Shown here one piece after another: positions 45,601 to 55,422 of a DNA stretch of 64,000 nucleotides. Source of the stretch: Lepidodermella squamata (taxonomy: Eukaryota; Gastrotricha); contig JBLDXI010000001.1 in the NCBI GenBank assembly GCA_047495785.1, positions 4,898,001 to 4,962,000 of the forward strand. The letters run 5' to 3'. Position numbers and translations under genes: made by a program. Numbering within the stretch: the stretch's first letter is position 1; every line of letters starts with the position of its first letter. Below the pieces are notes generated by a model that was given only the letters and a program-made list of their open reading frames with translations, had not been told where the DNA came from and searched no databases.

Positions 45601-46116
45601 CTGGCTTATAACATACGGAGCTGTCATTTCGGAGAATTTAGCTCGCCATACGTCGAGACGAGGATTTACAGTTTTGCATAAATCGATAATTTCATAGCCA
45701 ATATTTTCTCCCTCACGATCGCAATCGGTCCAAATAACGAGTTTTTGACACGATCTCGCCAGTTGAAGAAGGGTACTTTCAATGTCTTTCATATTGCTGG
45801 AGACCTGTTTGACAACAGGCGCTTCGAACAGCGCCAACAACGGCACAGTCTGCCAGTTTTTGTACTGAGGTGGGTACTCGGTTGACATTAAATGTCCTGA
45901 TACGGATGTCATGATCATCTGGCACTGTTGGCCCTGCAGTTGACACGGAAATTCATAGATTTTGTTGTACTTGGACTTTCCCTCGCGCCGCTGACACTGC
46001 CCTTTGCCTAGAATTGAAGCGATTGTGCTAGCGGCTGCGTTTTTCTCGGCGACGTTTAAAACACGCATCGTTTCAGATGATAGGCGCCGTACTAGCAGAC
46101 GAAAAATAACTGTCAT
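39700..46116 (-). CDS. TOP3A: DNA topoisomerase 3-alpha
   Basis: Type IA topoisomerase; acts with BLM/RMI to dissolve double Holliday junctions and in mitochondria to separate DNA circles. Nine exons: 46116-45617, 45564-45473, 45419-45249, 45193-45078, 44756-44490, 43906-43577, 43445-43055, 42528-42203 and 40782-39700, all in phase, giving 1091 residues (human 1001). Toprim: LNVAEKNAAASTIAS, WTDCDREGENIGYEII. Active-site tyrosine in GIISYPRTETNIFPRELK (exon 5). HPPIHPTK in exon 6; HGIGTDATHAEHI in exon 7. Exon 8 adds a Gly-rich linker and a C4 zinc finger (CPACKGDVTLRTTKNGG). Exon 9 has two GRF-type fingers (CTCQKPASKLTVRKEGPNQG; CADCGQPCSKLTCKNG), an RGG/Gly-rich region and a CCHC knuckle (CGQCGQPGHNRKNC). 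The stop codon overlaps AATAAA (39704-39699). Confidence 0.95.
41312..41668 (+). CDS. Spliced ORF fragment with a 2A-type ribosome-skipping motif
   Basis: On + inside the last TOP3A intron. One open stretch ends in a hydrophobic run (WLPIYMPFLLLICGD) at 41486, followed by a donor GTAAGT. A 64-base intron ends in TTTTTCAG, and the next exon (41551-41668) begins IESNPGPYGESNGQ. Joined, this gives CGD-IESNPGP, which matches the D(V/I)ExNPGP consensus of 2A peptides. Such motifs sit at the N-terminus of many non-LTR retrotransposon ORFs and some sea urchin immune genes. A further GTAAGT donor follows at 41669. No downstream coding exon was recognised, so this is either a LINE remnant or the 5' end of a spliced gene. 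The start is unclear (first ATG at 41312). Confidence 0.45.
41775..41850 (-). repeat. tRNA-derived SINE-like remnant
   Basis: Read on the minus strand, TGGGTCGTTGGGCTACTG (A-box-like) is followed about 30 bases on by GGACTGGGTTCAAGTCC (B-box-like). The arrangement resembles the tRNA head of SINEs, and no proper cloverleaf forms. The rest of the TOP3A last intron holds nothing else I can support. Confidence 0.4.
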
Positions 46117-46643
46117 AAACTGCTCTCAATAGATCAGGGGAAATTTTATGTCACATTTGATTAACAGACACTAAAAATAACATAAATAAAAGTGGTCAAG
46201 TTGGGTACGTCACAAACTGATGCCCAAGCATATCGTCGGGCAACTGGCGATTAAGCTTATAAATCCATCCATCCATCCGTGGTGCATCAGAACTCACTAG
46301 ATAGGTAATCGCTAGCCACTTGCTGTTTAGATATCTGAGAATCGCTACTTATATTATTCAACCGAAACCGAAGCATTACACATGCAACCGCCAATCGCAC
46401 TTTATTAAAATAAGCATATGGGCTGCGAGTGATAGAAAAACTGAAAGTTATCCCGCCTCGCATCACAAGCCCATAGTATTGAATGCAAAAATCGCTCGGT
46501 TTATTCCGGTTGGCAAAATCTGTATTCGATGCACGAGTGCGATCTGCGAGCGACCGAGGTGAGGTATTGGGGCGAGTCCGTATGTGTGCGTGATCCGGTG
46601 AATGCTTGCCCGCAGTTCACGTTCCCAGGTCATGATCTAAAAA
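46117..46643. other. Intergenic DNA upstream of TOP3A
   Basis: No gene seen. It contains the presumed TOP3A promoter and ends at the element with CACGCGTG arrays. Confidence 0.4.
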
Positions 46644-48136
46644 CACTGTCATAAATTTCACGCGTGACGGTATTAAATTGGTGGCGCAAGAAAGTGATCA
46701 CGCGTGACGGAATTACAATAACGCGTGACGGATTTACCAAGTGAGCACCAATAAACCCAACAAATGGATCACGCGTGACGGAGTTTCCAGGTTGGTTGGA
46801 CAAACGTCTAAAATTTGAATTGCCGCCTTGTGATCTTCAAAATCAAAATTAACAAAGAAACAAGTGGAAAGCAGAGTAAAGTTTCAATTTAATGTTAGAA
46901 AATCGCAATAAACACGCCGAAAAATTTCAGTAGCCCAAATTTTTTTCGCCCGCAGAGAAAAATCTGCTAAGTCCGCTAATCTGAACGATGACTTGAATAT
47001 GGAGAAGTCTGAGATTCAGAGGTCCAAGGAGATCTCAACAAAAAGAAAGTAAGTTTTACCCTTACGCTTGATTCGCTTGATCCTAAACACACACTCATAT
47101 ACGCACTGAGCTTCCTAGCGGATGTGAGAATTGAGGCTTGTTACTGAATTTTCAATGTCGTTTTAGGTAGAAAGATGGAAATGTGAACACTTCTGTTCAA
47201 TTCGACAGAGTTGGGAAAATTGTCAGTGGATAAAGTCACTACGTGGTTTGAACGAGTAGTACTTCTATAAACAGCGAGCTATTCAGCCGTTTAGATGAAA
47301 CATCGACTGGTCTTCGGCATAGAAGAGACTGATATGTAAGCTTTCTGTCATATGATGAAGGGAACTGAAAGATTAATCTTGTTTCCTGTTTACAGAATGT
47401 GCACCGACGAATGTTACACAACGGCTTCAAATGGCGTAAGGCGCGGTTTCAGTCACACAAACAGATGGTTAACTTTGGGCCGCCTACACGCAAGATCTTC
47501 GCGCAATCTAACAAACTGCACGGGATTATGCACGTCTCAAGGAGAAGAGAAGCGAGCGAATGTACACAGTTCGAAGTTCGACAAGCAAATGGCAATTGCA
47601 GCAACGCCAGCAAAACACAAGGAAGCTAGTTCCTGAACTATTTTGAACATTTGATTCTTTGTGAAGCGAGATGATTGCGATAATGACGAGTGTGGTAGTG
47701 CTTATTGAGCTTATTATTGATTGGAATTCGTTAATTCGTTGATCGTAAATGAAGACAATAAATGAGAATATTTGAAATCTTCCGCATTTTGGCACTGAAT
47801 CAAAAATAGAATGGGACAGAAGGTAAGCAGCAGATAGAGGATCATCACGTGATTTGGGTCTAAATAAAGCTATATTTAGAAATGCTGGGCCGGTAGGAAT
47901 AATTCCGTCACGCGTGATACGCTGCCGAAAAGGGATTACGCGTGACCGATTAAAAAGTGTGTCACGCGTGATATATGGCCTGAATGGTGTCGGCCAGAAA
48001 TGTACATCACGCGTGATCCAAAAACTGCGTCACGCGTGATCCAAAAACTGCATCACGCGTGATAAAAGCTTCCTCATTCACGCGTGATATCTTTTCCAGC
48101 GAAGAAAGTCGGTAACGCGTGATATTGGCCTCAGTG
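46644..48136. mobile_element. DNA transposon with subterminal arrays of palindrome TCACGCGTGA
   Basis: The motif occurs at 46658, 46698, 46719 (variant) and 46769 on the left, and at 47908, 47936 (variant), 47962, 48007, 48030, 48053, 48078 and 48113 (variant) on the right. Left copies are followed by CGGA/T; right copies are preceded by CGT or TCCGT, so the arrays are inverted relative to each other. Possible termini are CACTGTCATAAATTTCACGCG at 46644 and, inward from 48136, CACTGAGGCCAATATCACGCG, with AA on both outer sides. CACTG ends and subterminal repeat arrays fit the CACTA/EnSpm type. No transposase is recognised inside. Confidence 0.6.
46962..47636 (+). CDS. Hypothetical two-exon gene inside the TCACGCGTGA element
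   Basis: Not recognised. A Lys/Glu-rich exon (about 46962-47050: EKSAKSANLNDDLNMEKSEI, QRSKEISTKRK) lies between CCCGCAG and GTAAGTT. A second exon begins after TTTACAG at 47398. In phase it reads MCTDECYTTASNGVRRGFSH and on to a stop at 47636. Another frame of the same exon is also open (HRRMLHNGFKWRKARFQSHK). Which frame is used is not known. It could be a captured or transposon-encoded gene, or chance. Confidence 0.25.
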
Positions 48137-48353
48137 AACCAAGCAAAAAAGTTGAGCTCATAGCGCGCCAATTTTCCAGCGTCAAGGATGCCTGGAAACC
48201 CTAAATTTAAGGTTAAAAATTTTAAAAATATTACTCTTCAAAACTTTTCATAATATGTATTACAATTTAATAAGCAATATCTTTCCGTGTGCGTATCGAT
48301 TTTCGAATTCTAAGGTTTTTAACTGATATTTACTCGATCATTCACTCAATCAA

Positions 48354-49205
48354 ATGGTTGCCGATATCGAGCTTGAAATCGTCGAACTTCTGGAGCAACT
48401 CGAAGAGGAGGTTGGGTCGCTGCCGACAGGAGAGACGAAAGAGAGGCTGCGACAAATTCAATCGAAACTGCAATTGAAGCTGCTAAAGAAAGAAGCCAGA
48501 AAGAAAAGAAGTGCAGAAGAGAAGGAGGAAGAAAAGCGAAAGCATCTGATGGAAAAGATGGTAAATGAAGACCGACTCCTTATAAAAGGTCTGGGCGAAA
48601 ATTGGAAGGAGGAGGTCAAAAAACTCCTCCCGGCTGACCTGCCACTCTGGAGACTAGAAGAAGAGAAGGACAAAGACGGGGCGGTGGTCATCGAATTCCT
48701 TCGAGACACGCAGAGGTCAAAGGCCCGAGTTCTAAACCTGGCGAAGCAGTGGAAAGAACCACTGAAAGCGGTAAAACCAGTCACGAAACACATGAAAGAA
48801 GTCAGAGAAATACTCGAGGAGAAGAAAGTCGAACTGGAAAGCGCGGGCACCCAAGGATTACAGGTCAGAGGAGCGAACATCTACCAGTACGACATCCCGC
48901 TCATCCGTTACTACTCGGACGCAAGTGAAATGGTGAAAATTCACAACCCGGTTGAAAACATCCAGGAGGAACCAACCGGAATAAAGTGCTTCACTTGCCA
49001 CGGCTATGGGCACATGTCATGGCAATGCGCAAACAACCAAGAGCCAGACAGAGGCAACGCGCCCAGAAACAACCAACTGCGACCGAACAACAACAGATAT
49101 CAAAACAACAACAACACTGGAAACAACAACTACCGCGGAAACGGTGGAAACAATCGGAACGACGGAAACTACGGAAACCGAGCGCCGTATGGACGCTGGA
49201 ACTAG
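48354..49205 (+). CDS. Non-LTR retrotransposon ORF1 (coiled coil, CCHC zinc knuckle)
   Basis: A 283-residue ORF from ATG 48354. The N-terminal half is a strongly charged helix (ELEIVELLEQLEEEVGSLPT; a Lys/Glu-rich coiled coil), followed by a globular part and a zinc knuckle CFTCHGYGHMSWQC at about residues 218-231. The end is Asn/Arg/Gly-rich. This layout is that of the RNA-binding ORF1/Gag-like protein of LINE elements. It ends in TAG (49203-49205), but the same frame stays open for 78 more codons (DWLNPLPLENRFELLTENDN and on), which suggests either readthrough or one mutation within a longer protein. Confidence 0.65.
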   Translation: MVADIELEIVELLEQLEEEVGSLPTGETKERLRQIQSKLQLKLLKKEARKKRSAEEKEEEKRKHLMEKMVNEDRLLIKGLGENWKEEVKKLLPADLPLWRLEEEKDKDGAVVIEFLRDTQRSKARVLNLAKQWKEPLKAVKPVTKHMKEVREILEEKKVELESAGTQGLQVRGANIYQYDIPLIRYYSDASEMVKIHNPVENIQEEPTGIKCFTCHGYGHMSWQCANNQEPDRGNAPRNNQLRPNNNRYQNNNNTGNNNYRGNGGNNRNDGNYGNRAPYGRWN

Positions 49206-50275
49206 GACTGGCTAAACCCACTCCCGCTTGAAAACCGTTTCGAACTGCTAACAGAAAATGACAACTCATCTGATGATTCGATTGTGAAGAAAGTGGAAGG
49301 CGAAGGAAAAACGAAATCTACAAGGCCCAAGAAAAGGGCAAGGGGTATGAAAATTAAAACAAAAAATTTGAAAAATGTTTGCCATTCTGAAAACCAAGGT
49401 TTCTTCCTTCAAGTATTTAGGCAGCATAATAACAGATGACGGAAAAATTGACGCCGAACTAAAATCACGTATAGCAAAAGCCGGTAGTTGCTTTGGTGCA
49501 ATCAGTAAGTTCATGTGCAACCGAAACCATGTATCTCTTGGAATTAAATTGAAAATACTAAATTGTGTAATAATTCCGACACTAATGTACGCTAGCGAAT
49601 CCTGGAATTTGACCGAAGAACATGAGAGAAACCTAAACACACTCGAATATAAGTGGCTTAGGTGCATCTTAGGAATCACTGTTATGGATTATATTCCGAA
49701 TATAGACATAAGACTCTCAATGTGCGGCGGCGTGATAGAAGTGAGTAGATTAATAGAAAAACAACGCCTCAATTATCTCGGTCACATAATAAGAATGCAA
49801 ACCTATGTAGACAAAGACGGAAAGCCTCTCGAACCCGGCCCAGTGTACGACATATATAGATGGCAGACTCCAGAAGGTTGGGTCAGGCCAGTAGGAAAAC
49901 CTCAAATTTATTGGTTAAAATGCGTAGAAAGAAGCCTAATTAAAGTAGGCCTCACATCGAAAACAACTATTAGGAAAAAATCGATGGCTCTCGAGGACGA
50001 CCCAAGAAAGATGGGTCAAACTCGATTGAGATAACAGTAGAAGACGTGGACTGGCACGCCACAGAATTAACGGCATTAAATAGAGATGAATGGCAAACAA
50101 CGGTCTCAGAATTGGAAAATTATGAATTTTACGGTAAAAGCAAATTGCTAACTGCGGGGGTGGGCGTTTTTTCTTAAATTTTGCCTTCCTTCGCCTTCCA
50201 CAAAACCCGAAAGGGTATAGACGCCTTAGTCGCGTGGAAGTTAAATAAAATCATTCATATTCATATTCATATTTC
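49206..50275 (+). mobile_element. LINE ORF2 remnant: reverse transcriptase C-terminus and 3' tail
   Basis: After the ORF1 stop, an in-frame Lys-rich segment (to 49439) is overlapped by a second ORF (49375-50034). This carries the distal part of a non-LTR reverse transcriptase: SSFKYLGSIITDDGKIDAEL, TLMYASESWNLTEEHERNLN, LEYKWLRCILGITVMDYIPN and RLNYLGHIIRM. The endonuclease and the catalytic YxDD part are absent, so most of ORF2 has been deleted. The 3' end shows a short tail of ATTCAT/CATATT repeats (about 50248-50275) in place of poly(A), as in several LINE clades. The family resembles RTE/CR1-type elements; I cannot settle the clade. Confidence 0.7.
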
Positions 50276-50416
50276 CGTGTGCATTTTCGCGAAGAATCAG
50301 TGACCTGCGCGAAAAGGAGGAAACTCACCACCTTACCTCAGCGCGCTCATCAGCGCCCGTCTAAAGGAAGACTGCGAAGTGCGAATCCAATATTACAGAT
50401 CATATATCATATATAC

Positions 50417-50877
50417 CAGTGTGGTCCAAACGTGGACTCCGGAGCCTTTTGGACTCTTTTCGACATTTTGTGGGCTCCGGAACGTTTTTTGGTTTTTTCG
50501 AGGTTGGACTCCAAATGGGCTCCGAACCTGGCCTCCGCCAGGCTCCATCGGACTCCCCCACCTGAAATTGGTCACCAACTAGAGGTTGCCCATGAATCCT
50601 CGAATTTTTGCTGCATTTTAAGCCCATTTTCGGCTTGAAAATGCTCAAAAAAGCGTTGGCTAAAGCTCGCTTCGCTCGCGAGTCGACTTTTCTGAGCAGT
50701 TTTTCAGGCCACAAATTTTTTGAACCCAAGGGTGAATACATATCACCCCCCCCCCCCCCAAAAAAAGCTTAAAAAAGCATATCACCCCCAAATTTTACTG
50801 AATACCCTGTGTGGACTCCCCCGGCCTTTTTGGTCTCCGACTGCGGACTCCAAACTTTGTGGGCTTGGACCACACTG
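50417..50877. mobile_element. hAT-type MITE, 461 bp, with perfect 8-bp target duplication
   Basis: Ends CAGTGTGGTCCAA (50417-50429) and its complement TTGGACCACACTG (50865-50877) are flanked by ATATATAC on both sides (50409-50416 and 50878-50885). CAG-type ends and an 8-bp duplication are the hallmarks of hAT elements. GGACTCC/GGAGTCC words recur within. A C homopolymer lies near 50747-50760. There is no transposase. Confidence 0.85.
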
Positions 50878-51149
50878 ATATATACGCATGCATTAATCCA
50901 GTGTTGTCCACGGTCGGAAGCTGGCGAGTCACAAACCGGAGTCAAAAATAGGCCAAAGAGTCAAATCCACTGAAATGCCGAAAAACCAGTGAATATCACG
51001 TGTATCGGTCCAGTTCCCATTCTAGCGCGTAAATTGCTCTCTATATTCACGGGTCACTGGAACTTTTCGCGGGGTTCGACTGGTTTTTCAACAAATTTCG
51101 TTGTTTTTGCGCCTTTGCAACTTGAAAATAGCCATATGGGATAAGACGA

Positions 51150-52110
51150 TGGCTATCACTAGACCAGCAACGGCGCACACAAGAACTGTACACCAGGGGT
51201 ATTGCCCTGAAGAAAGCCGGAAATGCAGACTACTTCCAAATTCGCGGTAGTCGCCTTCTTGCCGTTAAAGGGATGACGGTTACAAATCGCCTCGAAGCTC
51301 GCCTCGTCGGTGGAATCATCCTGATCTTCGAGGTGACTGCCGACCTGGGGAAGTTCGATGAAAAATTCCCTGCGTTGACGCCGCTAAGACCACGCCAGCC
51401 GAAAACGGCCGGCGCAGCATTACCCTAGGACCCTCGCAGGTCGCAGCATATCAACCAACTTCCATGCGCAAGAAATTACCGGATCGGGGGCATCACCCAT
51501 CGATCGACCGCCAATTGCATCTACAATGATGCCCCGGTCACGGTACTTCACAATATAACAGATAAGGCTAAACTTGATGCATGTTCTAGTTCTCATTGTA
51601 ATACGAATAAGGATGTGTTGAAATCAATACTTGCCGGTTTCCGAAACATCCAAGGTGCAACATCGTTTAGCAACAATGAGCTCGAAACCGCTGCTGAAAA
51701 CTGTCTCATCTTCGTTGCAGCAGAGACGCACGGCCTCGCGCCGCATCTTACGATAGAAGATTACGACAAATACGAAGCCGATGGCATTCGCCTAGTCGGA
51801 GGCCGTAAATCTGGTGGCATGAATGCTTTCATCTCGAAAAAAATTAAAGATTTAGTGACAGTAATTATGATCATCTGTATTGTCGCCTTGCCACGGCAAT
51901 CTCAACCCACAATATATTTTGTTTTTTTCCTATGTCCCCACGGATTCAACTTCACAGTCTCCTAGCGATGCATTCTCCAACCTCAAAGATCTAATCGAAA
52001 ACAACATCCGGTGAAAAATACGAATTGGTGCTACTTGGTGATTTGAATTGCCGCCTTGGTCAGCTCTCCGACGTGGATTCAAGCGACGCGCCAAAACAAC
52101 CACTTAACTA
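51150..52110 (+). mobile_element. Fragment of a second non-LTR element (endonuclease domain)
   Basis: 51150-51430 reads ELYTRGIALKKAGNADYFQI, RGSRLLAVKGMTVTNRLEAR; 51615-51860 reads FVAAETHGLAPHLTIEDYDK and GGRKSGGMNAFISKKIKDLV; 52012-52100 reads EKYELVLLGDLNCRLGQLSD. AETHG, the GGM..FIS segment and GDLN are equivalents of APE-type endonuclease motifs (GDFN). Frames change between pieces, so it is decayed. Confidence 0.55.
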
Positions 52111-53552
52111 TTTATAGCTTTTTTTTTATAGAAATTACGTTCAACCCTTGAACGTACATTCGATAACTACGATCAGTGCTTAAATAAGCCGAACGCACTC
52201 CTCCTTTACGTTCGGATCGTCAAGGTACGATCGAATGAGTCGTCAAAGTGGTATTTTTTGCGCGTCGCTAACGATATTTTAGAAATAAATGAATTGCATC
52301 AATGGTCGATTTTTGTGTCCGTGAATGACCGAATGAATTTGACCAATCTCCCGCTAATGTTTACCCTCTTTCTTTTTTTCTTTGTTCTTGCACGTTTCAG
52401 ACCTTTGCCGAGCTCAACAAAAAATGACTTTCGGATTCTTCAGATCCAGCCTTGTATTTTTCTTCCTATTTGTGGTTGTTTCTCTTTCTATACTTATGTA
52501 AAACTGAACGTTTTGCAGATAAAGAAATGGCGAAAGAAAGTAAGAAATACGCAGCAGGTTCGCCGCTTTTTTGAGAAATAGATGCAATTACGAAGCTATG
52601 AAGGTAGAGAAAAAGCGGAATACATTTTGCAACTGTATTTGTAGGTTCAACTTATTAACCACGTTCAAAGGCAGGAAAGCGACAGAATGCGTGCAATTAA
52701 TTCGGTTCCGCGTGTCACGCAAGACTATTTGCTAAATCCGCTGGGAGTTATATCCGTTGAGTCACAAAAAATGTGCAAAATACGCTCCATTCACCTTGCT
52801 AATTTTGCCACTGCCGCATTCGATCTCTCGCACTTTATTTCTCACTTTTGGATCGACTTATTGGCTGCGCATAACTCTTTAGGAGCTAATGGTTTTATGA
52901 ATTAAAAACCTTGAGAACAGTATTTGGCATGTCAAAAAGCGGTCAAAATAAAGCTGACAGCTATGATAACGAAGGATCTTGCCAAGGATCTGCAGCGTTT
53001 CGATCAGCATCGAGCAGATTTGGTTCTTGCCACCCGGATTCATTAAAACGACACGTTCACATCAAGCTGCTCGCTTATAAAGAAGCCAGATCAGCAGTAA
53101 AATTGGAAGTCACTCGGAAGAAAATAAGCAAACAGACATGACCGCATTTATTTTAATTCTTTAATTCGTCTGTTTCTTTATTTTCTTCGCGTCTTTATTG
53201 AAGCGCTACAACACATCTAGGCGATTTTATTAAGGCGAACATTTATTTTTTGTATTCATGTCATGATCGTAGCAGCTAAATGCCGCCTTGTAGATGGAAT
53301 AAAATGATGTTCAAATTTTTCAATGTTTTGTAGCCGGGTGTATATTAGGCCCGACGATTGCTTCATCTTGACGTCGAATAAAGCCGGATAAATGTTTTGG
53401 TTTGTTGAGTTTAGGATTAACAAAAATTCAAATAGCACATCAATTTTTAAAACATCCCCCTTAATATTTTTGATATTTGGTTTAATAATTATTTTACGTA
53501 TTTGCATCGATCAATTTGCTGACAAACTGCAACTAAACTAATTTGCTACGAA
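52111..53552. other. Intergenic DNA after the LINE fragments
   Basis: No gene or repeat that I can support. Poly-T and AT-rich stretches dominate. Confidence 0.35.
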
Positions 53553-54820
53553 ATGGACGTAGTTAGGAACATGGAACGCAAGGTATGAACATTTGCGAAA
53601 ATTCCCTGATTTGACGATTTCAATGTGGTTTTATTCAGGCTTTGGCTGCTGCCTCGATTAGTGGCTTTGTTGTTGCGCCCCAAAACGTGTCCGTGAGGCA
53701 AAGAAGAACTATGACTTACAATGCCGAAATAATTAACGGAGTGCTGACTCGCAGCATTGATATTTCCCAGCAACAATCGGAGCAGCAGCTGAGATTCTAT
53801 TTCACTCATGCAACACATCTCACATACGTTGGAACAAACTTTGCTGTTCATCGACTCCAGTCCAATCTAGGAGACGTTGCAACCCTCAGACTGTTCTTCA
53901 CCACAAAAGAAGAAGCATGGGCTTTCATGCGTGTGATTTTGTCCTACATGGGTGAAACTGCGTATCCTAAATGCTTTTCCCTGTTGAAACTCGCCAACAG
54001 ATTTTTTCAAAAACATCGCAGTGGAACAATTCAGATTAATCAGGAAGCATATGAGTGGCTCGGCTATCCCTTCTTCTACACCATTCCAGCCAACGAAATG
54101 CCAACTCTTCATAACGGAATAAGGCGTAAATTTCTTCCATCTTTCAGCAGCGATATTACTGACTTATTCGGCATAACTTACCAACCAAGTGAAACATGCT
54201 ATCACATTGAGCTATTCAACAGGTACACCGATCTGCATGAGCACGTCGACTTTGTTGCAATGGCCAACCGGTTGAATGATTTGACTATTGCTGCTGGCTA
54301 CATGAATAATTCTTTCATCACGGCTTGCTTCGGCTCACCGTTTCATGTGCCGCATCTTCGGCTGCTGCCACCATTAAGACACATAGGCGACTACGTGGGA
54401 AGCAGTTTCACGACCTCCTTCAGTTCACATCTCACTGGTAAAGCCGATCAATTGCAGGAAGAATTCAGAGGCCAATACCAGCTGCATCATAGATTGCTAA
54501 CAGGAGGACAGGCTCAATTAACTTGGTGCGGAATCTTTGACGAAGCAGCTATATTCGACTGGGCAGTTATCGCGCTGCCAGATTATTTTTTAAGGATGCC
54601 CTCGAAAAGTGTTTCTAGCTGCATCACAGTGGGCATTAAATCAATTGGGTGGCGGCCGGAATTCAAAGTATTCGGTGTTGCCAAAACTGCACATACTTTT
54701 AGAGATAAGCAACAAATTATTCGATCGATCTGGCTCAGAATTACTGACTTGGAAACCGCAGACTATCGCAGGGTTACTAAAGCAGCTCCTAGTAGTTATT
54801 GGGCCATCGCCATAGTTTGA
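53553..54820 (+). CDS. Orphan protein, about 403 residues
   Basis: Not recognised. Exon 1 (53553-53582, MDVVRNMERK) and exon 2 (53639-54820) join in phase 0; the exon 2 frame lacks an ATG near its start, which supports the small first exon. The product is rich in aromatic residues and lacks a signal peptide or obvious membrane helix. Notable segments: FTHATHLTYVGTNFAVHRLQ, LFFTTKEEAWAFMRVILSYM, ITYQPSETCYHIELFNRYTD and TACFGSPFHVPHLRLLPPLR. The final part from about 54600 (SCITVGIKSIGWRPEFKVFG) is less convincing, and an undetected intron there is possible. AATAAA follows at 54844-54849. It may be a lineage-restricted gene. Confidence 0.6.
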
Positions 54821-54849
54821 TGGCAAACTAAAAAATTGAATGAAATAAA

Positions 54850-55422
54850 GACTCTTGCACCCCAAAAGCTTCCGCAGGTTTTCATCATGCAAAACTTAAT
54901 GATAACAAGTTAGGTCCTTGGGCAAAGTATTTTTAGCCCGCATTCCGAATAGGTTTTGTTCTATATGAGAAGAGACGCAGCGAAGTTCTCTGTGATGTTT
55001 ACTGTGCTGATTATACGATTTGTAATACGATAATGCGATAATGTCGCGTTTTTTCTGCGTTTCCCTTGTTTCTTCAAGTGCACCGAAAATATAATAGAAG
55101 ATAACTGAGTTAACCCGCAGCCATCGAAAAGTCATAACTTGATGTAAGTCTTCACCTAGTATCTAGTTACGGTGTCAACTATTCGTGCTTACTGCAGCAG
55201 CATGTTGAAAAACCATCATCAATCTGATATGCGCTTCGGTCACGCTCCACATGTGATTAATTGAAAGTGATCATACTCTAAATATCACGCATGATTGACA
55301 TTCAAAAGTTGCCGTCAAAGAAGGTAAATATATCATAGCCTGGATTATTCCGGAAGGAGTCCTAGACTGTTAGCATTTCAGAATTGACGAATTAGTAGTG
55401 GTGCTTCTAAAAAAAATAAAAA
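54850..55422. other. Short intergenic region upstream of the ankyrin gene
   Basis: No TATA box and no other gene seen. Confidence 0.35.

Noticed and set aside
46644-48136. CRISPR-like array of TCACGCGTGA
   Set aside because: The repeats are only 10 bp and palindromic, the spacing is irregular (21-46 bp) and the host is an animal; a transposon subterminal array fits better.
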